Shown here piece after piece: positions 1-6,495 of a DNA stretch of 10,959 nt. Numbering within the stretch: position 1 is the first letter of the stretch; each line of letters starts with the position of its first letter. Both the position numbers and the translations under genes were made by a program. The notes beneath the pieces were generated by a model. That model did no database searches. It had not been told where the DNA came from and saw only the letters and a program-made list of their open reading frames with translations. Source of the DNA: Acanthamoeba lenticulata. Lineage: Eukaryota; Discosea; Longamoebia; Acanthamoebidae. The DNA lies in assembly GCA_002179805.1 (NCBI GenBank), contig NAVB01000006.1:1-10959 (forward strand), in the 5' to 3' direction.

Positions 1-33
1 CACACCAAAGGAAACAAAACTAACGAGCAAAAA

Positions 34-49
34 ACACACACACACACAC
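34..49. repeat. (AC)n microsatellite in probable intron
   Basis: Eight AC units run just before the first supported exon. It is best explained as part of an intron whose 5' end lies outside the window. Confidence 0.8.
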
Positions 50-83
50 GGGCGCGTATGGCCTTTGGGGGATGCTGCACCAG

Positions 84-1550
84 GTGTGGCGCGTGGACCT
101 GGACGGGGCGGGCAAGTTTGAGTGCTACCGCCGCAAGTACATCCTCCTCTTTCACGAGCTGCTGTGCGCTACTCAGGACGTCGATCGCTTGGAGCTTGTC
201 ATGGCCAAGCTTGCCAAGGACTCCATCCTCGCGCAGCAGCACGACGTCCTTGCCGCTGTTTGTTCTTCGCTTGTCCATGTATGTTCCCCTTGGAGATTGC
301 AGGCGGTTACCCATCAACCTCTCTCTCTCTCTCTCCTTCCCCCACCCCCGATGGATCTCTCCCCCCCCCTCTCTCCCTCCCGAAGAAGAGGAGGAGGAGG
401 TCCAACCCACGTTGCCGCGCTTCCCATCAGGCGCTTTATGAGCGGCTCGGCGAGCGGTTAGCAAGCCACAGCCAATCGTCGCCCAACCGGCCTGGCTCTA
501 CTGTCGACCTCACGGAAGGGTTCTTGCCCTGCCCAGGTCCCGTGTCGCAGGGTGCGCCGTCTGCCTCTTCTCCCGTGCCCCCCGTGTGTTGGTCAGGCGT
601 TAGCTATTTGTCTATTTATCTATTTTTTCACTCTCTTGTAAGCACAAGAATGAAGCATGACAAATTTTGCTCGCGGCGCGTGGCGGGGTTGCAAGCACAG
701 ACGAGGCCAAGCAATGGTTGCGTCGGAGTTTCGAAGCCTACGTGCACGCCCTGGGCGTCTTCGGCCGCGTGTCGGTGCCTCAGAGACCCATGGCTGCGCG
801 GACCGACCGTAGTGATAGGGACCTGGACGAGACCATGCTACGCGACCAAGCAGAGGCCTCCGGACAGCAACAGCAGCAGGCTGAGGGCATGCTGTTGCGA
901 GCCTTTAAGCTCTACCTCACGGTCCATCCGCTGCCCGAGGCTGCGAGCTGGAGTGTGGATCTCATCACGTCCTTTTGCCAGAAAGCATTCAAGGTACACA
1001 ATGCCTGGCGCTTCCTTCCGCCCGCCCGTCATTGCCCGAGCCAGCCAGCAAGCAAGCAAGCAAGCACTGCCCCACGCAGCAGCAGTAGTGGTAGAGAGTT
1101 AGCACTCACCTGCGCGCGCATGAACCCACCCACCCGCACACGCATCATGATTGGAAGGCCCGTCTACCTCTTCGGAGGGGCGCCGCTGAAGAGCCACACC
1201 AAGCGCGAGGCGGCAGCACCTCTTCTTCTTCTTCCCACTCGCTGTTGGACGAGTCTCTCGACACATCGCAAGCGGCACCTGTGCTGGTGCCTCCTACGCC
1301 CGACATTGCGCGGCCGCCGAGTGAGACCCGCAAGAAGGGACCGCGGCGCCCCAAAGCACCCGCCTTCCCGGAGCTGCTCCTAGCCGGGGGAGGCCCGCAG
1401 TTCCACCTCCCGCCGCCACCCCTCGCTCTGGCCACCACCTCGGGCAGAAGGGGAGAGGAGGAGGGCGCAGGAGGCGCTGATGAGCCCCCTCCACCATCAC
1501 CGCCGCAAGCACGAGAAACGACACCGCCACCAGGCCCTCAGCCTGTGTGA
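84..1550 (+). CDS. Unrecognised helical protein, 3' part of gene, four exons
   Basis: Proposed exons are 84-278, 431-551, 701-993 and 1158-1550; intron phases agree (0, 1, 0) and every intron is GT-AG. About 333 residues are encoded before the TGA at 1548-1550. I do not recognise the family. The first three exons read as alpha-helical, HEAT/TPR-like text (for example RKYILLFHELLCATQDVD, then DEAKQWLRRSFEAYVHALG and GMLLRAFKLYLTVHPLPE), while the last exon is low-complexity: a Ser run, then Pro/Gly/Glu-rich sequence to the end. The 5' limit is uncertain: either the gene starts at the ATG at 72 in the same frame, or 1-83 is the end of an intron (CTAAC at 20-24, CAG at 81-83) and the gene begins outside the window; I prefer the latter. 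The acceptor at 1157 is the least certain junction. Introns 279-430 and 994-1157 hold CT, C and CAAG tracts. Confidence 0.6.
319..335. repeat. (CT)n microsatellite plus C-run in intron
   Basis: A CT run is followed at about 341-380 by long C-rich pyrimidine tracts, all inside the first complete intron (279-430) of the unrecognised gene. Pyrimidines lie on the sense strand. Confidence 0.85.
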
Positions 1551-1577
1551 CACGCAGCCTTCCACCCCCCCCCCCAA

Positions 1578-1588
1578 AATAAAATAAA
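1578..1588 (+). terminator. Overlapping AATAAA polyadenylation signals
   Basis: Two overlapping AATAAA hexamers (1578-1583 and 1583-1588) lie about 28 bases after the stop codon of the unrecognised gene and follow an 11-base C run at 1565-1575. This is the expected place for 3' end formation. The convergent DoxX-like gene stops at 1698, so the two 3' ends share only 147 bases. Confidence 0.65.
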
Positions 1589-1664
1589 TCCGCTACTGAC
1601 CAGGCATGACCTAGGCTGTTTTCCTGTTTTTTGGTCCACACAAAGAAATGATGGCGCACATCAG

Positions 1665-1678
1665 GGGGACATGTCCCC
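1665..1678. other. Perfect 14-base palindrome between convergent gene ends
   Basis: GGGGACATGTCCCC reads the same on both strands and lies 20 bases beyond the stop of the DoxX-like gene. No function can be assigned from sequence alone; it could be a factor site or chance. Confidence 0.5.
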
Positions 1679-1697
1679 GAACCGTTGTCAGTTGTCG

Positions 1698-2336
1698 CTA
1701 GCGGCGCTTTTTGTTCTTGAACGCTTCGGTGCGGGTGACGCGGGGAGGCTCAGCAAGGATAAGCAGCAAACCGCCGAGGAGCGATACATTCTTGAGGAAG
1801 TGGGCCAGTTGGGCCTGCTGCTGCACGGGGTCCGCCTGACTCCAGACTGGGAGAAGAGCGCGACGTGCAACATCAAGAAGAAGAAGAAGAGGGAGAGGTG
1901 GAGCTATTAGCCTGGGCAGGGAGAGAGCCCAAAAATAAATGAATAGGAAGACTGTCCGTACACGCGTGCATGACAGGTGTAACGCCGACGAGGAACAGCA
2001 CCAACAGGAAAGCGCCAAACTTGCGTAACACAGGCAAAACTAAACCAAGCACCAACAATGGCGCCCCGAGCAAAAGAGCTGATGAAGCCCAATAGACCCC
2101 AGCCGCCACCTCCCGACCAACACTTTGGCCAAGGGCGCTCGAAAGTGCGCTTTCGGTCACTGGAATGAGCGTGTCGGCATTGGTTGCGTGGTCTACGCAC
2201 AAAATCGAAGTTTTGAATTGAGGTTAACCATCGTGTTCTATATGGCCACGAACACTCATATAAACGCACACATGAGCGAAGGAAGGAACACAGCAGTAAA
2301 GAGCAGAGTGCCCACAACCTGCAGCGCAGTCGACAT
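1698..2336 (-). CDS. DoxX / HR-lesion-inducing-like small membrane protein
   Basis: Exons on the minus strand are 2336-2270, 2192-1962 and 1846-1698; introns are 77 and 115 bases, GT-AG, phase 1 at both junctions, giving a 148-residue protein ending at TAG 1698-1700. The start ATG at 2336 lies in an AAAAATGTC context. Four membrane segments are visible: residues about 4-22 (VVGTLLFTAVFLPSLM), about 51-73 (YWASSALLLGAPLLVLGLVL), about 78-97 (FGAFLLVLFLVGVTPVMHAF) and about 113-130 (HFLKNVSLLGGLLLIL). The pattern of a third segment ending TPVMHAFW, a short D-P-x-Q-Q-Q loop and an HFLKN...GG fourth segment is the hallmark of the DoxX superfamily, which includes plant HR-like lesion-inducing proteins. 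The C-terminus is KKRR, which fits a KKxx endoplasmic-reticulum retrieval signal. The gene is head-to-head with the peroxiredoxin gene. Function in the cell is inferred only from the family: a membrane protein linked to oxidative stress. Confidence 0.82.
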
Positions 2337-2430
2337 TTTTGGATTGCTGAAGCTTCCACAAGCCTCCGCTTGCTTCTTCGGGGTAATTGTTTTGTTCCCG
2401 TTTCTCCTCCCGCCTGTCGCCGACAAGCAG

Positions 2431-2438
2431 TGACGTCA
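2431..2438. promoter_or_regulatory. Palindromic CRE/ATF site TGACGTCA
   Basis: TGACGTCA is the exact consensus for CREB/ATF-type bZIP factors. It lies 94 bases from the DoxX-like start codon and 83 bases from the peroxiredoxin start codon, and being palindromic it can serve both directions. Stress-responsive bZIP control of redox genes is well known in fungi and animals; that it operates here is inference. Confidence 0.55.
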
Positions 2439-2468
2439 GCGTCTGTGTTTATTTTGTCCAAGCTTTTA

Positions 2469-2504
2469 AGCTGGCTGTCCTTCTTTGTTTCTTCAAAGCC
2501 AGCT
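2469..2504 (+). other. Imperfect hairpin in the peroxiredoxin 5' UTR
   Basis: AGCTGG (2469-2474) can pair with CCAGCT (2499-2504) and CTTTG (2483-2487) with CAAAG (2494-2498), giving an 11-pair stem with an 8-base one-sided bulge and a 6-base loop, ending 17 bases before the ATG at 2522. It may be transcribed in the leader; the transcription start is unknown. Confidence 0.4.
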
Positions 2505-2521
2505 GAGCCACAATACACGAA

Positions 2522-3326
2522 ATGTCTTCCCAAGCAATCATTGGTAAGCCTGCTCCTGACTTCGATGAGGAGGCCGTCCTCGGTCAGGACTTCACTCGCG
2601 TCAAGCTTTCGGATTACCACGGTACACACTCTTTGTTGCGTTTTATGTGGCGTTAACATAACCTTTTATGCATTGTGCGCTCTCGTTTTTCCACAGGCAA
2701 GTACCTGGTGCTGTTCTTCTATCCGTTGGACTTCACTTTTGTGTGCCCCACCGAGATTCTTGCCTTCAGCGACCGTTCGGACGAATTCCGCAAGATTGGC
2801 GCGTAAGATTGGCACACAATCTTTACTGATAGCCTCTGTCGTCATTTGCATCTAATCGCACAACTGTTTGTGTTAGTGAGGTTGTGGGCGTGTCGGTCGA
2901 TTCCAAGTACTCGCACCTGGCCTGGATCAACACTCCGCGCAAGCAGGGTGGCCTTGGTGGCGCTCTCAAGATTCCGCTTGTGGCTGACCTGACGAAGACC
3001 ATTTCGCGCAAGTATGGCGTTCTGATCGAGGAGGCTGGCCACACTTACCGTGGACTCTTCATCATCAACCCTAAGGGCGTGCTCGTTCAAGCCACCCTCA
3101 ACGACGCCCCTGTCGGACGCAACGTTGATGAGACACTCCGCCTTGTTCAGGCCTTCCAGTACGTTGACGAGCATGGCGAAGTTTGCCCTGTCAACTGGAC
3201 CGTACGTTTTTCTTCCCCTCACTTCCCACTCTTGTTCTTACTAAATTGTTTCCTCTTCAGCCTGGCGCCGCCACCATGAAGGCCGACCCGAAGGAGTCTC
3301 TTGCCTACTTCGAAAAGGTCAACTAG
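2522..3326 (+). CDS. Typical 2-Cys peroxiredoxin (thioredoxin peroxidase), complete
   Basis: Exons 2522-2621, 2697-2802, 2877-3201 and 3261-3326 join in phase (1, 2, 0) to a 198-residue cytosolic-type peroxiredoxin; introns are 75, 74 and 59 bases. The enzyme reduces hydrogen and organic peroxides using thioredoxin. The peroxidatic cysteine is C50 in FTFVCPTEI, preceded by the YPLDFTF strand; the resolving cysteine is C172 in EVCPVNW; the active-site arginine is R127 in TYRGLFII. Residues 93-96 (GGLG) and 193-194 (YF) are the two motifs that make eukaryotic 2-Cys enzymes prone to over-oxidation, the basis of floodgate signalling. There is no N-terminal targeting sequence, so it is cytosolic or nuclear. 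Length matches the PRDX1/PRDX2 and fungal TSA1 group. It is transcribed divergently from the DoxX-like gene. Confidence 0.97.
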
Positions 3327-3344
3327 TTTTTGCCTTACACACCT

Positions 3345-3350
3345 AATAAA
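3345..3350 (+). terminator. AATAAA polyadenylation signal of peroxiredoxin gene
   Basis: AATAAA begins 18 bases after the TAG stop codon of the peroxiredoxin gene, at the expected position for 3' end processing. Confidence 0.75.
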
Positions 3351-3565
3351 CCTGCCCATAAATAGGTGCAACAAATATTTTTCGATTGTGGTGCACATTG
3401 TTCGTGCGGACAAACTAAGTCACCAGACACCTTTTGCAGCTGCAACATAGGAGTAAGCCAAACACCAACCCACAAGGGTTCGGTTCAGGGCTGTTCTTGG
3501 AAAAACAATGATTTTGATGCCATGTGGCCATATGGTTTGGCTGGCATGATGCAACAAGGTTTGCA

Positions 3566-3948
3566 TACAGCTAGCATTATTCAAGTCGTCCCATTTTTTA
3601 CAAATCGTGCCGGCCGTTTGGACCTACCCCAAAACTCGAAGATTCACGCGTACCACCATGACCGGCATCCAAAGCTGAACATCTTTTGTCCGGGCATCAC
3701 TTGTCTTTGGCATCGTACAGACGAGTTTTCCTGACAACAATGTCAAGAATGCACGCATTCCGATCATTGTTTAGCAGAAAACTCGCTTCGGCGTTGTCAG
3801 AAAGAGGTCATGCCCGATCAAAAGCTATCTAAAAAAACAAGGGGATCATGAAGGTATGTATCTTGTTAGCCATTCTGATGTTTTGGAAGGGGGTAGGGGG
3901 CTGACACGATTTGTAAAAAATGGGACGACTTGAATAAACCGAGCTGAA
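3566..3948 (+). mobile_element. MITE copy A (Tc1/mariner-like TIRs), decayed right end
   Basis: This non-coding element starts TA-CAGCTAGCATTATTC and ends with the inverted copy of its first bases. The inner 30 or so bases of the right repeat (3905-3937) are a perfect reverse complement of the left repeat, but the outer 9 bases (3938-3946) have diverged and the right-hand TA is lost. Aligned with copy B it differs at about a dozen positions plus a 3-base gap, with most differences in the last quarter. No transposase frame is present, so movement would need enzyme supplied elsewhere. It lies about 215 bases after the peroxiredoxin polyadenylation signal. Confidence 0.82.
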
Positions 3949-4306
3949 ATGAAAGCACAAGTTCACATTGAACTGTTGAAAAAACCATGCGTTTTGGCTG
4001 CTACTTGTCTTCATATGTGTAACGACAGTGTACAAAGCTCCGGTCACCAGGCGTTCTGCACTATGGCGGTAGCACCACAACACTCTTGTTAGTAAACACT
4101 ACTGAAGATGCATGCCAAGACAGAGCCCTGCCGGCTTGACCCTGAAGATGCGCCAGAGTGGTGTCTATTTGGAAGGGGAGCAACAGCACTGTTTTAGCCT
4201 CTGCCGCCCCTTTCTGCCGCAAGACCAAGGTCTCAAGAGAGGCGTAAATTGGTACGAAGTTGGTGCTGGGGCGTTGAAGCATTATTGCTTGCGGGGGAGG
4301 CGCGTT

Positions 4307-4361
4307 GGTCCATTTTGTAGTGCTGGGGGGGTAGAAGCACAGGTCCATATCGTAGTGCTGG
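4307..4361. repeat. Two degenerate direct repeats of about 20 bases
   Basis: The unit GGTCCATTTTGTAGTGCTGG at 4307-4326 recurs at 4342-4361 with three changes, a period of 35 bases. The interval between them is G-rich. Confidence 0.6.
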
Positions 4362-4370
4362 CGGTGAGGA

Positions 4371-4411
4371 GGCGTTGACACTGAGGGCGTTGACATATTC
4401 AGGGGGTTGAC
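4371..4411. repeat. Three spaced GGCGTTGAC repeats
   Basis: GGCGTTGAC occurs at 4371-4379 and 4386-4394 and with one change at 4403-4411, at periods of 15 and 17 bases. Confidence 0.5.
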
Positions 4412-4420
4412 AATGTGTAA

Positions 4421-4641
4421 GTCGCGTTTGAGTTGCATTCAACTTGCGTTTGTTGCGTTTGAGTTGCGTTCAGCTTGCGTTTATTGCGTTCAGCTTGCGT
4501 TTATTGCATTCAACTTGCGTTTATTGTGTTCAGCTTGCGTTTATTGCGTTCCGCTTGCGTTTATTGCATTTTGCTCGCGTTTGTTGCGTTCAGCATGCGT
4601 TTTTTGCGTTTATCGCGTTTTTTGCGTTGATTGCGTTTGTG
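4421..4641 (+). repeat. Degenerate tandem array of a 20-base unit
   Basis: About ten units of the form TTGCGTTTATTGCGTTCAGC run head to tail, with substitutions and internal 10-base sub-periodicity (TTGCGTTTA / TTGCGTTCAGC). Units in the middle are the most regular; both edges decay into simpler TTGCGTT text. The array resumes as TTGCGTTTA units at 5054-5086 on the far side of MITE copy B, which split it. Because 20 is not a multiple of 3, the array stays open in several frames, giving misleading open reading frames. Confidence 0.85.
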
Positions 4642-4669
4642 GCCGGTTGGACCCATCTCCTTTTGCGTT

Positions 4670-5055
4670 TACAGCTAGCATTATTCAAGTCGTCCCATTT
4701 TTTACAAATCGTGCCGGCCGTTTGGACCTACCCCAAAACTCGAAGATTTACGCATACCACCATGACCGGCATCCAAAGCCGAACATCTTTTGTCCGGGCA
4801 TCACTTGTCTTTGGCATCGTACAGACGAGTTTTCCTGACAACAATGTCAAGAATGCACGCATTCCGATCATTGTTTAGCAGAAAACTCGCTTCGGCGTTG
4901 TCAGAAAGAGGTCATGCTCGATCAAAAGCTATCTAAAATAACAAGAGGATCATGATGGTATGTGTCTTGTTCGCCATTCTTATGTTTTGGAAGGGGGGAG
5001 GGGGCGGCTGACACGATTTGTAAAAAATGGGACGACTTGAATAATGCTAGCTGTA
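4670..5055 (+). mobile_element. MITE copy B with intact 42-base TIRs and TA target duplication
   Basis: The element proper is 4672-5053 (382 bases) flanked by TA at 4670-4671 and 5054-5055. The first 42 bases, from CAGCTAGC to AAATCGTG, are an exact inverted repeat of the last 42. TA target duplications and CAG termini are typical of the Tc1/mariner/pogo superfamily, so this looks like a non-autonomous derivative. No coding capacity is apparent. It sits inside a TTTATTG step of the 20-base array, whose sequence continues on both sides, so insertion came after array growth. Confidence 0.88.
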
Positions 5056-5086
5056 TTGCGTTTATTGCGTTTATCGCGTTTATCGA
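5054..5086 (+). repeat. Right-hand remainder of the TTGCG array
   Basis: Three to four TTGCGTTTA/TCGCGTTTA units follow directly after the right TA of MITE copy B. They are the continuation of the array at 4421-4641. Confidence 0.75.
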
Positions 5087-5293
5087 TCGGAGGTGGCGGT
5101 TTGTTCTCTCACGTCTCTCAAGGCGCCTCATCAACCTCATCAACAAGCCCACAAAAAAAAAATAATCAACCAGAAGCTAATCGATTCCCGTGATGGCGCA
5201 CTACGGCGATGGGGGCCACACGGGGGCGGAAATCATTTTGGACCCATCTCCTGACAATATCGTCCTCTTCACCACTTGAGCCATCAGCTTCAC
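5087..5293. other. Intergenic stretch, possible extra 3' exon of the minus-strand gene
   Basis: No independent gene is seen. On the minus strand 5250-5166 could be an additional last exon of the neighbouring Cys/His-cluster gene. A 15-base segment at 5238-5252 (TTGGACCCATCTCCT) exactly repeats 4647-4661. Confidence 0.4.
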
Positions 5294-6197
5294 TCACGCA
5301 CCATCTTCATCATCACTTGATTGACCTGTTAGCACAACATCACCACTTGGTGGAAGTGGTGGGGAGAGGGTGAAAGAAGATTGGCCCAAGTCTTCCAGAA
5401 TATCTTCCACTGCCAGTTCATCTTGGGGCAGCTGGTTGCGACATTTGACTTCAAGAGCCTCTTGAGCAGAGGCCAGGCGTTCTCTCAAGAGACGAATCTC
5501 TTCTTCTAGCTCCTGAATAGGCCGTTTTGCTTGTTTGGTTTTAATCACTTCATTCAACATCTTCCCCACACCACATATTAGTCCAATATTAAAACCAAAC
5601 AATAAAAACAAACCTTTTTTTGAGCTTCCAATAGTGTTTGGAAGTGAACCAGCTGGATAAGCTTGATGTCCAGCTCTTCCAATGTCATTTCCATGGCTTG
5701 CTCATGAGACACAACTGGTAAATTAGTATCTGCTTGTGTATTGATCTGTGCAGTTGTTAGTACTAGTTACACAAACAAACAAAATTTAGATATAAATGAA
5801 AGAGGAAGGAGGGGGGGGAAGTACTTGGCGGTGAGCAGTGATCTCTTTCATGAGCTGTCCAACCAACAACACTGCCACCCCCATCGATGTGAAGTGAATG
5901 TCAAAAACGCGTTTAAGCTGTCAAGTCGGAAAACGTACCATTGGCATTGGCGGAAGGGCAGTTCTTCCAAGTGTGCCCAGAGCATGAGCCAAAAAAACAC
6001 TTGTGGGGGCGGCCGTCATTTCTCTGCTCCCATTTCCACAAGCAACACCATTGGAACCTCTGGTAGCTCTCCAAAGGCCGCAACCAAAGTAAAGGCTTCT
6101 TGACACCGTCCCCTTCAGCCAACTCAAAGTTGTGTTTGGGAAATCGAATGGTAACAACGTCCACTGGTGTAGAATTTGTGTGTAGCTCCCATTCCAT
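5294..6197 (-). CDS. Unrecognised Cys/His-cluster and coiled-coil protein, four exons
   Basis: Exons on the minus strand are 6197-5939, 5871-5825, 5745-5614 and 5560-5294, joining in phase (1, 0, 0) to 234 residues. Introns are 67, 79 and 53 bases; the first two have strong sites (GTACGT donor; a TACTAAC branch point at 5762-5756 before CTGCACAG). The third acceptor (GGGGAAG) is weak. The start ATG at 6197 is the first in frame after an upstream stop. Residues 51-80 hold a cluster (C51, C52, C67, C72, H75, C80) with the spacing C-x4-C-x2-H-x4-C, suggesting a small zinc-binding fold but not a standard zinc knuckle. Residues about 120-195 predict a coiled coil (QELEEEIRLLRERLASAQEA), and the tail is acidic (QSSDDEDGA). 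I do not recognise the family. Its codons are less GC-rich than those of the remodeller gene 299 bases upstream. Confidence 0.6.
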
Positions 6198-6495
6198 GAA
6201 TAGCTCCACTTTCAGCAATTGAAGTACGAGGAATAGTCATTTCAGCGTAGCAAGTAAGTTTTGAGATCTTGGGACATGGGTCGGAAAACGCAATAATTGC
6301 AATATTTGCAATAATCGCGTCCTGGGTCGTAGTTGGCCACAAGAAAGGGTGATCTAGAAAGTTGCGAAGAAGAGGCGCGGCGCTAGGCCTTTGACATTGA
6401 GAGGCCGCTGGGCGCTGACCAAAACACAAGAACGGCAGACAAGACACACACCAATCGTGCGGTGCTAGTGGGAAACATGGTTTAAGGCTATCAAG
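6198..6495. other. Intergenic and 3' flank of the remodeller gene
   Basis: This 298-base gap separates the stop codon of the remodeller gene from the start of the Cys/His-cluster gene on the same strand. It contains a degenerate GCAATAAT-type stretch at about 6285-6320, which on the minus strand resembles the TTGCGTTTA array, and the 34-base MITE-like segment at 6419-6452. No AATAAA was found on the minus strand here, so the 3' end of the remodeller transcript cannot be placed. Confidence 0.5.
6419..6452 (-). repeat. 34-base segment matching the MITE interior, inverted
   Basis: On the minus strand this segment matches MITE copy B 4957-4990 at 29 of 34 positions with no gap, and all five differences are transitions. 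The similarity stops abruptly on both sides. It is either an old MITE fragment or a conserved motif held by both. Confidence 0.65.

Larger units (their letters stand above)
2337..2521. promoter_or_regulatory. Divergent promoter shared by DoxX-like and peroxiredoxin genes
   Basis: The two start codons face away from each other across only 185 bases, so this interval must hold both 5' UTRs and both core promoters. I see no clear TATA box. The strongest element is the CRE palindrome near the middle. The stretch is free of the C-rich simple repeats that fill the introns of the neighbouring large genes. Confidence 0.75.
3949..4420. other. Non-coding stretch between MITE copy A and the 20-base array
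   Basis: No gene is supported here. The open frames are short, run on both strands, and show no recognisable domain or exon pattern. The right half carries eroded short direct repeats listed separately (4307-4361 and 4371-4411), grading into the TTGCG array, which suggests an older decayed tandem-repeat zone. Confidence 0.6.

Noticed and set aside
122..1102. Single long plus-strand open frame of 326 codons
   Set aside because: It runs through CT-rich intronic sequence and crosses the supported exons in different frames; the protein text is low-complexity outside the true exons.
1671..1910. Plus-strand 79-codon open frame starting in the palindrome
   Set aside because: It is antisense to the last DoxX-like exon, whose family motif (HFLKN...GG) is on the minus strand.
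1907..2659. 250-codon minus-strand open frame
   Set aside because: It crosses the divergent promoter and the first exon of the peroxiredoxin gene antisense, and overlaps DoxX-like exons in another frame; the product looks random.
3366..3734. Plus-strand 122-codon open frame after the peroxiredoxin gene
   Set aside because: It runs from the 3' flank into MITE copy A and has no domain, intron structure or coding-like composition.
4421..4641. CRISPR array
   Set aside because: The units abut with no unique spacers and the genome is eukaryotic.
4407..4878. Long plus-strand open frames across the TTGCG array
   Set aside because: They arise from the 20-base period staying open in several frames and run on into the non-coding MITE; the repetitive Leu/Phe/Ala/Cys product has no domain.
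5939..6197. Retroviral-type gag zinc knuckle
   Set aside because: The cluster has C-x4-C-x2-H-x4-C spacing rather than C-x2-C-x4-H-x4-C, and no protease, polymerase or LTR is seen nearby.
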